This document shows, piece by piece, positions 20,461 to 33,240 of a DNA stretch of 34,062 nucleotides (position 1 is its first letter; every line of letters begins with the position of its first letter). The translations under genes were made by a program, and so were the position numbers. Under the pieces are notes generated by a model, which searched no databases, was not told the DNA's origin, and saw only the letters and a program-made list of their open reading frames with translations. The stretch lies in contig JANTQF010000370.1 of assembly GCA_032988165.1 (NCBI GenBank), positions 1-34,062 on the forward strand, in the 5' to 3' direction. The DNA comes from Emmonsiellopsis sp. PD_33. Lineage: Eukaryota > Ascomycota > Eurotiomycetes > Onygenales > Ajellomycetaceae.

Positions 20461-23400
20461 TTATGTAGTCCCAACGCCCCCATCCACCCCATCCTCTTTA
20501 TTAGTATCGACATTTTCCCGCTCCCGCCCCTTCAGGCGCAGACTGCGTCGGTCCATGTTCGTGACTTGGAACTGGTGCCATGAACTATATAGTCATAATC
20601 TATCAGTAGCTGCGCAAATATATGGATAAATACAATTAAGGGAGAAAAAAACTTACTTCGGCGCATGTAACACATATCTCGCCATCGCCTCCCGGAACCG
20701 ACTCTTATACTCCTTCGGACTCGTAACCGTCGGCCTATTCTTCCCACCCCCAGCAAACCCGCGATCCTTAATCCACGACTCTAGCTTCTTATCCCACGTG
20801 TACGTGCGTATACAATCGATAATCCCCACGACTAGCTCCTGCCGGTTCTCATCAATGGCAATCATGAGCGAGTAGTCCATCACGTTCTGCCGGGCCAGGA
20901 ATAACGTGTCGTTCCACACGCTCTGGCTGAGGAGTTTTTTCGAGTGCTCGCGCGTAAAGAGGGGACTTTCGTAGATGAATTCTACCATGTTTTCGTCGAG
21001 CAGGACTTCGTTGCGTTCGCCTGTGCTTTGCACCTTGCGGTTACGCATGGAGCCTTTGAGGTCGAAGATGCGGGTTGGGTTGCGGTCGTAGAAGAGGTTT
21101 TCCATTAAAAGCAGGAACCAGTTGAATTCTACGCCGGTGACTGGGTTTTTGATGATGACCTGGTAGAAGCCGAACATCTTGGCGATGGCTGAGGGAAGTT
21201 CATGGAAGAGGGCTTCTGACATAATTTGGAAGTAGGCTGGGGCAAATTTTAGGAAGGCTTGTGTTTCGATGGTTGAGAGGGATTTGAGGATGAAGCGGTC
21301 ATCGAGCGTCTTGAGGAAAAGGGATTTGGTCTTGCCGCCTCGCGAATCCCATTTCATGCAGCGGGAGAGGGACTCGACGATGCGGTCGGAAACACCGCAT
21401 TTTCGGCGGAGGGCATCGAATTGCTCGGCGTAGAAGACTTTACAGAGCATCTTGGCCTGGCCTTCTTGGAACTGGTATTTCAGATGAGTTCCTGTCTCCC
21501 TAAGCAGAGATTGCTCGACCTCTGGCTGGTGGCCATCGTCACCATTCTTGACTTCAGCCACGTCGTCGTGTTCTTGAATACTCCAGAGTTTAGTCTTGTA
21601 ATCATCTGAATCGAGCGCAAATGCAATCAACGAGCTCGGCTCATCCTCTCGAACAATAATATCACAATCGGCAAAAACGTGATCCGAATCACTCAATGGA
21701 TATTCGAGCGGCGCCCAACCGCTAGCAGACCGTTCAGCCCAAAAGTTCGTAAGCATTTTAAGTAATGAGCTCCGCTCGTATTTGGGCAACTCTTTCAAAT
21801 CAAGCGGCATCTCCCCAGGCGATAATTTATTCGCATCCTCTGCAGAGTCGACCATCTGTAGTTCGTCTAGCAGACTTTGTTCCTCGTCGCTATGATCGTC
21901 CTCGCCTTCCCCTTCAGCTTCAGAGGCAGCTTGGGTCGCCTCTGGTACGCTCTCCTCGGATACCCTGCGGTTTGCCTCGGGCTGTTCCTGCGGATTTTCT
22001 GGCTCTTCTGGAGGAATGTTTTTCGCCATCTCACCAACCAAAGTAGTTGACTCTTTCGATGTGGTGGCAGCAGACGGGAGATTGGATAGGAAGTCTTCAT
22101 CTGACGGGTCTCGCTCTTCAACCGCATCTCTCACGCTCTTATAAACCTCCACAATTGGGTTCGAGGATGCCATAGGATATGCGCGGGACTGCTTGCGTTG
22201 CGACGCCCGCTGTTGTCTTTCCCTCTGACGTTCCTTTTCGAATTCCCGGCTGAGTTGCTCAAAGTGCTTAGCCAAGTTTGAAACCCGCGAGCTTCTCACT
22301 TGCACGGAACGGGGAATTAAAGAATGATGACCAGAACCAAGTTTGTTAGATTTCAACGACGACAGGCCGAGACGTTCGGAAAGCCTCTTTTCGGTGCCCT
22401 TTGACTTTGAAATAGGAGTTGTATCGGTGGGCTTTTCAAGTTTTTTAAGGCTGGGCTGCATAGTTCCTGCTCGCGGTAAGGACGGAGTACTGACAGAATG
22501 ATTTTCGTGAACGTGAGAAGGTTGTGAGTGTGCTCGTAGTAAAGGTGGGGACTTTTCAGTTGGGGCTTTTCGAGCAGTCTTGTCTGCTGGTCTTGGTATT
22601 CCCGAAGGTCGTGGAGGTTGAGGCGTGCGAGGCATCTGTAGTAGCATGCTATCTTCGCTGTGCCTTTGCTCTTCAATCTGTGGTGGGTTTACACTGTCTG
22701 GCAGGGTTGGTTTTGATATGGAATCCTTACTCCCATTACCTTCAACGTCGCTAGGTGGCTGAGGCACTGGCTGTGAAGCAACATCCCCTCCTGGCGGAAT
22801 GCCTTTTTCTTCCAAGCTCGATGGAATAGCTAGGTCGAGATGACGGACGTCATCCTCAGAAGCTATGGGCTTCTCAGAAAACTTTACTATCTGGCCTTCG
22901 GCATCTTTGGGTAGTGGAGGGTTTGGCTGCTCGTTGTCTTCATTGGTCCTATTGATTTTCCCAGAGTGTTCCTCCACCACTGAAGCGAGAACATTTTTAG
23001 CCTCTTGGGCTGACAGTGTCATCCGTCTCGCCAATTTCGGACTCTCTGCTGCAGACGATGGAGCCGTGTCGTCTGTCTCATCCGCCTCTGTTGGGGTTGT
23101 GGCAGCAGTTTCGTCAGTCGTCGTAAGCGAAACAACAGACTCATCCCTGTTATCGAGGAATATCCGTTTGAGTTGCAACGTTGCTAACCTCCGGATATCC
23201 TTCTCAGACGGGAAGAAGTTCCGTTCAAACTCTGCAAAAGTCGCATCCCACTCGACAACTTTCTCCTGAGTCGCGTGAATCACTCTGCTCAAAGGGATGA
23301 TTTCCCAGTATCGAGAGTTTATGTAGCGTTCCTGATGTTGCTTTATTAGTGCCAAGTGTTCATCGTTCGCTCTTTTCGTGAGGAGCTCAATCTCCTGCTT

Positions 23401-26400
23401 GCACGCTTCTGCCATCTCCGGGATGACGCTGTCAACGTTGATGCTCTTCAATCTAGATTTGACTGACAACATAAACCGATTCAGACGCTTTTCAGCATGA
23501 GTATATATCTCATTTCGGAGCCTGAGATCTTTATCCACCTTCCACGTAACGCGGGGCCGTGGTACGATAATTTCAAGTAAGGTGATAGGATCATAATGGA
23601 TGCGAAGCGCCACATCTTTAAATCCAAAATACCGAAGATGGTCACGATGCAGGTCATGCGGACAGACGCCAGCACGGGCGTGAAGCTCGCCGCTCCAAAA
23701 TGACAATTCAAGATACTTTCCAAAAGAATATCTCCAAGTGCTTTCTGACATTGGTATTGCTGGCGTTTCATTGCCACAGATTTTGCAACAGCTCCACATC
23801 AAAATAACATCTTGAAGTCCGCGAAGTTTGGACGGGTATGGCTGAACGATAACAGTAACTTGGGCCTCGCCATGTACGTATTGACGATGGTGATCAAACA
23901 TTCGTTCTTCGCAACCATTCACCTCACAGACAGCATTCGCGCTGAGGCAAAGGTCCTCCACGTACTGGCCGAGCGTACAATCTGCCTCGAATATCCTGTC
24001 CGTTTCATGCTCGTTATAAAACCCAAGAGCAAATATATCCGGACCAGAGCAAGGTACCGAGGTAGTCGTACATACAAGGCTGTAGAGGACGACGATGTTC
24101 TGATGAGCATACGGATCAAACAGGTTCGTGTTCCCGGAGATGTATGTTTCCCATTGCCTCTTTTGCGTTTGGTAATTGTGTAGCGCTCTATCGTATTCTG
24201 CATCATGGACAGCGTGAAGGACTTCCTTTACCTTGGCTGAAGCACCGGAGAGCGATTCGTGGATCATCTCAGGAGTGATGAGGACGAACTTTTGTGATTT
24301 TGCTTTCTCGTCGCTCAACTGTTCGGTCGAAAAGTCTTGATCACGCAGCCGTTTGAGATATGCAAGTTGCCGTTCCAACTCTCTTGCGCGCATGAGCAAG
24401 TATGGTGGCATAAACTTCACGAAGGGGGACGCCGAAAGGATTTTAGTCTGATGCTTTTCGACCATATCCTCGTAAAACGCAGGAACAGGAGGGCTATTTG
24501 TATTTTCCAATTGACCACCGGGCCCGTTCGTACTCGTCTCACTAAATGAACTAGTAGCTTGGGAAATGGATGTCTCGTCTCCTAGTTTTGCTCCATTGGG
24601 GGTGGCTAACTCGGAACTAGCCGCGGTACTCTGGTCAAGCGCTTCCGTGCTAGTATCGGTAGTCCGCCCACTGATGCTCGGAATATTGGAAGTTGTGCTA
24701 TTATTCGGAGTCTTTGTTTCGGATGCCAAGGACGGAATTTTGGCGAATTCGTCCCTCATGAGGCATGTTTCCAGCTTCAAGTTGTATACAACGTAGACCA
24801 TGAATTCGGTAATGCGCTTGATCTTTATGAGAAGGTCATTTTCGGCGCCTCGGAGGACAATCGTGCATCCCAGTTCCTTCGGACAGCCCGAGATATACAT
24901 ATAGGTCTTTTTGCGATTTTGGTGCACATACGTCTTGAGGTCGAAGCTGCCACATTGACCAGGGAACGATGGACTTGTAGCCAGCCTGTCCATAGAAGTA
25001 ATAATCCGAGTTTGTGTACACCTAGAAACTGCTTCAATTACCGAAGGTTTAACATTGTATGCGGTGGCAATATTTGCCTTCTCCAGTAACTGAAGGGCTA
25101 ACCCAGAGACATTCTTCTCAACAAGGAGAAGGTTGGGCCCAAGGGAAGATATCCTGTTAACCAGGTTCTCCAGGAATTCACGCTCTTGGCGGATTACGGG
25201 CTCTAAGCTCATGAAATGCTGCTGCTGCCGCGCATACTCGAGAGCAAAGGTGATGATGAGGATGTTCGGCTGCGAAATACTTCGCGGCATACTTTTCAAC
25301 GCTAGATTTTTCGTAAAAACCAAGCCAGACACATATGACGTATCACCTGGACGGCCTCCTGGTATCTTCTTCAGCTTGACATAGTGGCGGATATCCATGG
25401 CGTCACCCTGCTGAACGTCAGGTTCCACTTCATCCGTGGCTTTTAGAAGAATTGGTAAAAGAGCTGTCTCCCAACTACTGGCGTGTGGGATATGGGTATC
25501 TTTTAAAAGCTGCCGGAGGAGTTTGCGAACATGATCTAAACTTGCTCGATTGAGTTCAACAGCTGGTGCACCAGCACCTTTCATTGATGAACTTCTGGTC
25601 ATTTTGAAGCCCGCAGAAGATGGGGGACCCAGAACGGATAGAGCGGGTAGTGAATGATCATCATGGACGAATTGAAATGTTTGGGGGTCCTTAGAGGGTC
25701 TAGGAGATAACCGTTGATGGATGCTGCTTGCAACACTCAAATTCCGTCGCCGTGTGGAGCGGGGCAAGTTGACTGCCCGGGAGCTACTGACACTTGTGGT
25801 GTCATCGCCATCGCGAGATGCGTATAATCCACCGATTCCAGTTCTGTCTCCTATTCGAGAGCGGCCTTTTCTGACAGCAGCAAGGAGACCACCGAAAGAC
25901 GCCTTTTCACCCTCGCCTCCACTCTTGGAAAGCCCACCGTCGGAAACCACTGCAAATAGGTTTGATTGTTCGTCGCCACTCGAAGCATCATCTGATAGAT
26001 ACTGGGCCAAATCCGGGTCAATGATGCTGTCCCTATGGAAAGCTGGAAGCCTGGACTCTCCACTTATATCTTCTGCAGCACGGCGTTGGAACGGAGCTCG
26101 ATCTTCGTGGTATGACTTGAAGCTGCGGATATATTGATGTCGGGAATGGTGTCGTTTATGGCTTATTGAATGCGTCCTTCCATTCATTGACGACTTCAAT
26201 GATCTCGAGGAAGTAGGTCTTGTAAGCTGCCGATCAGAATCAAACTCGAGGATGGCGGAACGGCGGTTATTCCCATCGCCAGTACGGCGAGTTGCGGGAA
26301 TGGCCATGGTTGGGGTCTTTAAAATATGATCCACCGATTGAGATATGACAGAGGAAGCATCGTCATCAGCTGTACTTAGGCGGGACGAGCTCACATTGGC

Positions 26401-28137
26401 GAAGTAATCAGGGCCCCGTGAATTTATCACGACAGGGCTTAGGTCATCTTCGGACAGATCCGATGAATCGTCTTCGTAGGCCATAATCTTGCCTTCACAC
26501 GGCCTGCAAACTCGTATCGAGCCTGAATGTCCAAAATCTGTGCCTGGTATCAATGACGTGCACTTGGCGTCGAAAATTTGGCCACAAGTACGACAGTGGT
26601 GTTTCCTTCGAAAGGTTGAAAATGGTTCGCCGCAGTGGAAGCAGTCTTTGGCGTTTTCGTCGCGCATCCAAAATTCTCTACTAAGAAGCTTGCTTCGGAA
26701 AGGGGGGTTTGGCTCATATCTTGACGGCTCGGCTGGCGGTCGTTTCCTTGGCTGGGTAGCATGGGGAATTTCGTCGGCGCTAAAGGAAATATGCGACGGC
26801 ATAGCAACAGAACGATGGTCCGTAGATTCTGAGGAGGGCATGCGAGAGGGTCCGAGCCCGGGTAGACGACTTTGGCTGACACGTGGGGCAGCTCTTGCCT
26901 GACGCTCCTTGAATGAAGCTTTGGAGGAGTGTGCGGATGGTTCTTTGTCGGTCATGGTTAATGATGTCGCGAGAGTTGTAGGGGTTCTGCCTTCATGGGT
27001 CGAACTGTCTGTCGTTGACAGCTTGGAAAGGCTGTTGGTAACGGAAGTTGGGGTTGGGGAATGGTCATTGGAGATTGATTTGGCGGAATTTCCCGTTTGG
27101 CTCTCTCGACGAGGGAATTGTGCATCCTGGGTCCCGTCGATGGAAGCTCTCCAAGAGGATCGTGGGAATGCTGTATCAAGTTCAGCCAGAGCATTTCGAT
27201 CGCCGCTTGTAACATGTAGTTTAGGGGACTGTGTCCGTTCGATGGTAGCGTTCTCCGGCAAACGACCTTCTCGGAAAGAGTCATTGTGTCTTGCTAGCAA
27301 AACAGGTGAATATGATTGACGGCTGGATGAGGCCTCCTGTTGCGCCTGACTCATCGACGTATGGATTGAACTATCACGTCGTTCAGAGGAGGTGGAGTCT
27401 GCACCCTGCAGCATACTGGACGACATACTTCCTGAATTACTCTTGCCGTGGAACGGCACGTCCTTGGTTGCATTCACGTTTACTTCGGTAACAGCAGGAT
27501 CTGCGGACGCCTTGGTCAAAGGAGCAATCGGCGACTTCAAGGCACCACCAGCCTGGCCTGATGCCTTCGAGGAGACGCTCCCAGCCTTGGACGACAATTT
27601 GGAGGATTTTGAGGCAGAGGGATTTGCTGCGCCATCTTGGAGTGCGGGAAATGTGCCTAGAACGGGGGACTGTGATTTGGATGCCTGCCCCGAGTTTGCA
27701 AGGGAAGGCTGGGCGTCAGTTGAGGCGGCACTGGCTTGTCCCGAAATATTCAGGGGAAATGACGAGGTGTTTGGGCTCCTAACGACGGGCGTCTCCGTGG
27801 GCGCCACATCTGACACCTTCGATGAGCCTCCCACCATGTCCTTCACCCCGCCTACCGACGCCCGAAACCGGCTATACAGTCCGCTGAGACCACTCTGTAT
27901 ACCCTTGTTATCTGTTGCAGACGAGGTGGTGGGAGGGCTAGTGAGCTCGTAAAAGACCGTAAGCTCGTCGGACTGGCAGGCAGCATTGTGTATCTGGTTC
28001 AGGGCCTCGTTTCGTTGTTCCCTTTCCGCCTGGGTGCTAATCGAGGCAACCGACCCGCGTCGGGAGCGGCGGCCGAGCGGGAGGAAGATGGAGGAGGCGG
28101 AGGGGCTCGAGTTGCCCTGAGATTTCTGGGAAGCCAT
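20461..28137 (-). CDS. fab1: 1-phosphatidylinositol-3-phosphate 5-kinase Fab1/PIKfyve
   Basis: Exon 28137-20657 and a last exon 20584-20461 join over a 72-nt intron (donor GTAAGT, branch CTGAT, acceptor ATAG). The product is 2,534 residues. A FYVE zinc finger lies at about 488-553 with WMRDENAKDC and RKHHCRTCG. A TCP1/chaperonin-like GATase region spans about 900-1130 and a Cys-rich CCR region about 1340-1530. The PIPK kinase domain covers about 2215-2500, with ATP-binding Lys2285 (FILKSL), Asp2421 in MDYSLM and Asp2441 in IIDCIRTY. Long Ser/Pro/Glu-rich linkers lie between. The enzyme makes PI(3,5)P2 on vacuole and endosome membranes and controls vacuole size and acidification. The final exon encodes NSWHQFQV, corresponding to the W-containing tail after the VPD-type motif in yeast and human enzymes. 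The ATG at 28137 is preferred because the longer reading starts at GTG. Confidence 0.96.
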
Positions 28138-28713
28138 GGCCACGTCGGGAACAAGCACCGGAAAGCAAGGAGAGCTGGATCATCAATCGTGAAGCGTATG
28201 GGTCATGTCATATCGTTAGGCATACATAGCGCATAGCTCAAGCGTCAGAGCTCCGGAGCAGCGCCTCACGCTGTAGTTGCCACATTAAAGCATAACCAGG
28301 GTTGTTCTCCGTCGGGCACAAGAGGATAAAGCGGGTTCACAGCATCAAAACAGCGCTGGGATGCAGAGGACGGCCAACAAACATGGCGGATGTCTGCTGT
28401 TGAGTCGTGTGGATGCCAACTCGCCGTCGATCAAGGGAGGACGTCACAACCCCAGCTGTCAGCCAATCAGAGCAGGGTGCAGCGCTGAGTCAGCAGGGGC
28501 AGCTGACTAAGGCGATTCTGCCAGGCGGTGAGGACGCGCGACACGAAAGCTGACTCCGAACCACTTAACCACCACTCGCCTCCACGCCGAGGAGAGGAGA
28601 CAGAGCTGGAGCTGGGACTACAGTGAATTCGTCAGTGACAACTTCCCATGGCCGTCCAGCTATGAAGCGCTGCTCTTCCCCAAGGGTGCGCTGTGCCTTC
28701 CAACCGCGCCACC
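28138..28713. promoter_or_regulatory. Bidirectional promoter of fab1 and the TPP1-like gene
   Basis: Only 576 bp separate the two start codons, so the genes must share regulatory DNA. Visible elements are GACGTCAC (CRE-like) at 28440-28447, CCAAT at 28463-28467 and TGAGTCA at 28486-28492, clustered within about 50 bp in the middle. There is no clear TATA box on either side. This is typical of housekeeping divergent promoters. Confidence 0.55.
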
Positions 28714-31700
28714 ATGGACGCCCTACAGCCATGGATTGCGCCGCTTGTTAAGGCCGCCCTGGCTGTGTGCGTAGGCCGCCCTCATCCGGCCGGATTGACT
28801 CGAACACCGCTGCAACTGAGCGACGATGAGAGCAATATTCGTGTGCTGGTGAGCGACAGAAGGAATGTGCAGGTGACTGACGTATTTGCTCCCATCCTAC
28901 CCGTGGCTTGGGTCTGTCCTAACAATAGAATATACAGTGGTCTCCAGCTCAGCGCCCAATCCAAGGCACCCTATCTGACTCTACAACTACCATCCTGGGC
29001 ATTTTTTCCACCCAATCTACCGACCTCTACAAGAAGAACGCGAGAAAGAACCTGAACGAGGGCACGAAAGGTGCGCTGGTGGGGATCAATCAATTCGAAA
29101 TCGTCATCAGCTATGTGAAGCCGTCGTCACCTGAAATCTCGTTGTACATTCTGAACTTCCAAGTCGAAGGCTGTGAGGGGACAGGTCTTTTTGGGGACCC
29201 TGCTGCCGTAGTAAAACATCCGGGGATACGTGACATGGCTAAGGATTGTTTGCGACTATACAATCGCCAACGGAATGGTGCGAGCCCCCTGAATGATGGG
29301 AGCAATAAACTGGATGCGGATGGAGGTTCGGACTCCGACACGGATGTGTCGTTGCAATCACAGGTTATCTCGAGTCAACCGAGCCAGTCAAGCAATGACC
29401 AGTCCGTTTCTCAAGCGCAATTCGTTTCACAGGTTCCATATGGCCGAGTCATTGAGAATCCCGGGGCGCCTGCGCGTCGAGAAGATAAACGTGTCCCTTC
29501 CAAGACAACTGTTGGGAAGTTAGTTGCCATGATATCGTCAAAGAGAGCAACGAATCCGCCCACCCGCCCCCAACTTCCCCCCGATTCGCGCCCCAAAGAA
29601 TCCACCAGTCCAAAGCAAAACCACCATACACCACGATCAGTCCGGATGGGATCAGAAATATATCGTATTGGTTCCCAACCGCAGATGGCGCCTGCTGAGA
29701 AGGAATCTGTCGATCGCGAAAAATCGGATGTCAATGGAAATGCTGGAAATAAAGCAGTGGTTCAGTCCAAGCATAGTAGCAGCAGTTCGGGTGCTGCCCA
29801 TGATCCTCAAGACACCCGCCGAACTCCTCGGAAGAATAAAGCCACCTATGGTGACCAACTGTCGCATACGAGCCAGCAGGGGACGCCATCAGACACCGTT
29901 GAGCAGCCCAGAAGTGGGAACAATACGAATCAAGAAAACCACCACGAACCTGCCCGGCCTTCGCATTCGAGGAGCACTTCGGGAATATCTCGACAAACTT
30001 CTAAAGATAAAGGCACACATCTCGCTTTGAAAGCGAGCGATATAACGGAGCGAATCGACCCATGGAAAAACATGAAAAGAATTAGACGTCGAGATGTTGT
30101 GATACCTAAGGATCAAGAGGAATTAATTGAAAATGAAAATTCCTGGATCCCTCCAGAGACAGGTAGACGAATGCCACAAGGCTATGTTCCCATAAATCTC
30201 TTACAGGAATGGAATGAGATGCATAATGGGAACCCAATACCCGAGCACGAAGTTCAAAGCCCTACCCCTTCGCCTACAGAAGTTAATGTTGAACGGTTGC
30301 AGTCATCCCGGGAACCTACACCTTTAGATCCTGATTGGGGTGAAACCCCACCTCCTTCCCCTCTTTCTGACCTTGTGCCCCCAGACACCAGCCCTCTTCA
30401 CAGCCCTCGCCAGAGACGTCAACCGTCACGAAACTCTTACTCTCCTATCCCCTCCTCTGCAAACCTGCCTGTAGGTCATGAACTTTTGGCAACCAAAGAA
30501 CATGAAAACGAGACGCTCCAACATCTTCAGGGCCAGTCTGCCAATCCCCACGTACGTCCTGGTTCCGATTTAGCAACACCTGCCGAGGACGAAGATGATG
30601 ATTCCGAGATGGAAGTGGCGAGTCCTAAAGGATTGGAAAACCCAACTCAGGATGAAAGTGTTGTAGATGAGGAGATAACAAGTTCTGGGCCCCAGTTACC
30701 AATTTCCAATAAAACCTCGTTCACACAGGTTGAGCAAACCCCATACATCCAACCAAGCAAAGCAAATGTGGGGATAAACTCAGGGCCCGGTGAAAACGCC
30801 GCTCCACAAAAGATATCCTCGGATCCTCTCATTCCTGCAACCTACGAGCGTGTACGTTCGGACATCCATTCTGATTCTTCTACCCTTGCGACCGGGAATA
30901 TTCCGCAAAACACTACTATGGTATCTACCCAAGATTTCAATCCGGTGGATTGCGGAACTTTAGACTATGATGAAACACTGGTAGATAGACAGATAGTATC
31001 TGGGTTGGATGAATACACTCAAAATACCTATACGGATGGATATCTGGATCAGTCAATTACAGGTCACCCGCCTGGCACCGCGCTCAGCTCTGATAAGCCT
31101 TCCAGCAGCTTACTCCCTGAACCCCAGATGTCTTCCCCTTCGCCTGTTAATACGCGAAAACGACAAAGGGATGAATCTTCCCCAGAAATTCACAAGGCGT
31201 CCAAGCAACCCAGACTTCAACAACTCCAGAAAGAGCGGTCGGTCCAGGAGCCTCAAAAGCCCCCCCTAAAACCGGGAAAACTTTCCAATGCTCGACGATC
31301 AAACACTATCACCCGACGTCGATCCTACTTTGGCGAGATTGCACCCTCATCCCCGGCTGAAGAGGTATACCAGCAATTTAAAGGGCAATATCTCGATTAT
31401 ACCGGGAGCCTCGACCAGTTCAGGCAGGCATGCAGTAAATTACAACTTCTTCGTGCGCAGAACCTCATGAAAACATCAATTCTTTGGGATGATTTCGTCG
31501 CAGAGTACCCGGATTATGTTCTTCAGCATCAAAATACTCGGGGTGCTTCATATGAGGAATACTTCCAACAGACCATCACAAAGCCTCGACGCCGGAGGCG
31601 CACCCTCCAGGCCAAAAAGATCGAATTAGTCCTTGCTCCACAAATCCACTCAAGGGAAGCCTCCCCTTCTACCCAACCACCTCCAGAGGAAGATGCTTCG

Positions 31701-32522
31701 ATTACACAAGGCCCACGGCATGCAAATCTCACTTCGAAGGATGGCAACAGCCCGGCCCCAAGGCCCCCTATATCTAGTCAGAGTGAACCCAAGGACAAAT
31801 TAGATGCAGACGCGATGGATGTAGACGAAGATGAAGATGTCGCACTCAGTGATGAATTAGAAGCCTGTGAAACTCTCAGCGTTGAGCTTGGCGACCCAGA
31901 TAGCTCGCTCCCTCTCTCAGGTGCCCAGAAACGAGCCTCCATTATTGACAATGAAGATATCAATATGGACCATGAAGATGCGCCTGAGTCAGAGTATGAG
32001 GTTGCAGAATCAGTTACAAGCTCGCATCATATTGCTCCTGCTTTAGATGATGCTAATGAATCCGACGACGACAACAACGCTATTCCTGAAAGCCCCTGCT
32101 CGAAATACAGCATCCGAAGCAGCAGCCCCCGGGAGGCTCCTCCAACCCAAGAACCCACAACGGACGAGCTAGGATTGAGAAGAGCCAGCTACAGCCTCCT
32201 GCGAAGCCAGGATAGAAGCATTTCCCCTCCATGCCTCGTGCCGAAGGATCCATCGCGCTTCTATCGCCAGCCTAATACCCCCAGACCCCCCATTAGCATA
32301 AGCGGTAGCCGCACACAGGCACGAGAGACAAACAAGCCGGACCAGACATCGTCCCGGGATAAAGCTCCACAAAAGCTCCCTCGGTTATCTCAAACATTTG
32401 TAAGGCTAGATGGAACCGCGGACCCAATTCCTATTGATGATGGGGGGATTATTCGTCCACCGCCCCTCCACGGCCCCCTGAGCATGCAGGGAATGGGGTG
32501 GTATTGGCCCGGCAGGAAATAA
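28714..32522 (+). CDS. Shelterin subunit TPP1/Tpz1-like telomere protein
   Basis: Exons 28714-28872 and 28938-32522 join across a 65-nt intron (donor GTGACT, branch CCTAAC, acceptor ACAG), giving 1,247 residues. The start lies in a perfect GCCACCATGG context. Residues 1-165 resemble the OB-fold of TPP1/ACD: MDALQPWIAPLV at the start, LSDSTTTILGIF in the middle strand region, and a long FEIVISYV...LYILNFQVEGC section ending in a helix with KDCLRLYN. A basic stretch YKKNARK (84-90) sits near where the telomerase-contacting patch lies in Tpz1. Most of the rest is disordered and Ser/Pro/Asp-rich. A folded helical block lies at about 855-930 (VYQQFKGQYLDY onward), and a Gly/Pro/Trp-rich C-terminal block ends GMGWYWPGRK. 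TPP1 links telomere end-binding protein Pot1 to the shelterin bridge and recruits telomerase. Assignment rests on OB-fold pattern and layout; it is probable, not proven. Confidence 0.8.
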
Positions 32523-33240
32523 AGAAAATATATACGGTGGTATATTTGGTTAAGGTTGATGGGATCGATTAAGTGGGTTGTGTGTTAACGACGGCGCGGA
32601 AAATCGGCGTTACATTATGATAGTGAGAAAAAAAGGTTTATACCATGTATGATATATATTTCTGAGGATGGATTTATTGACTTCCATTTTTTATTTTTAT
32701 GCTTTTCTTAGCTCTAGCTAGGCGGATTAACTAGGGCTTTGCTTGACGGTTGATCCGGCAGGTAATCGCCCTCATGTATTGCTGTCAGTCTTGGACTTAG
32801 CTAACTGATATTTAAGTCAATCAAACCGCACTGCATGGCTGGATTCTCTCCTGTGCGGTGCTGTCGCTAAGAGATTACGGCAGAGGCCATCTGACTTTCG
32901 GCATTCCGAAAGACCATCGGCAGCGCAGCAAACTCTCTAAGCGCTCGTTCCGCGTTTTCCTCCTCTTCCCCTCGGGGAGGATCCAACTTTATACTGACGT
33001 CAGCATACATTCATGCGGAAGTATCAGTGTACTTTCCCTAGACATACGCCCTTTCCAAATGCAATTGGGGGAAGGAATGGCTCATCGGGCTCTGTTTGAA
33101 GGAGGAAGGACGAAGATAACCGTTCCTTCCGTCTGGTTTCGCTATGGGGGCTTGTGTCTTCCGCGTATATCAGAGCGCCGCAAATACACTTTAGAGAGAA
33201 CATCAGCGTATTATGCTTTACCCTTCGAGCTTATTCGGAC
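32523..33240. other. Region downstream of the TPP1-like gene
   Basis: About 720 bp. The first 250 bp are AT-rich with T-runs near 32680-32710 and fit a 3' UTR and terminator. An open frame at 32858-33253 lacks recognisable domains. No gene is supported, though a promoter for the small gene at 33241 would lie here. Confidence 0.45.

Noticed and set aside
20585..20656. Earlier acceptor GCGCAG for the fab1 terminal intron
   Set aside because: It yields only Asn-Tyr then stop, while the ATAG acceptor yields a tail that matches the kinase family and a good CTGAT branch point lies before it.
28137..28158. Longer fab1 N-terminus starting at 28158
   Set aside because: That codon is GTG; the first ATG, at 28137, has a strong GCCATGG context.
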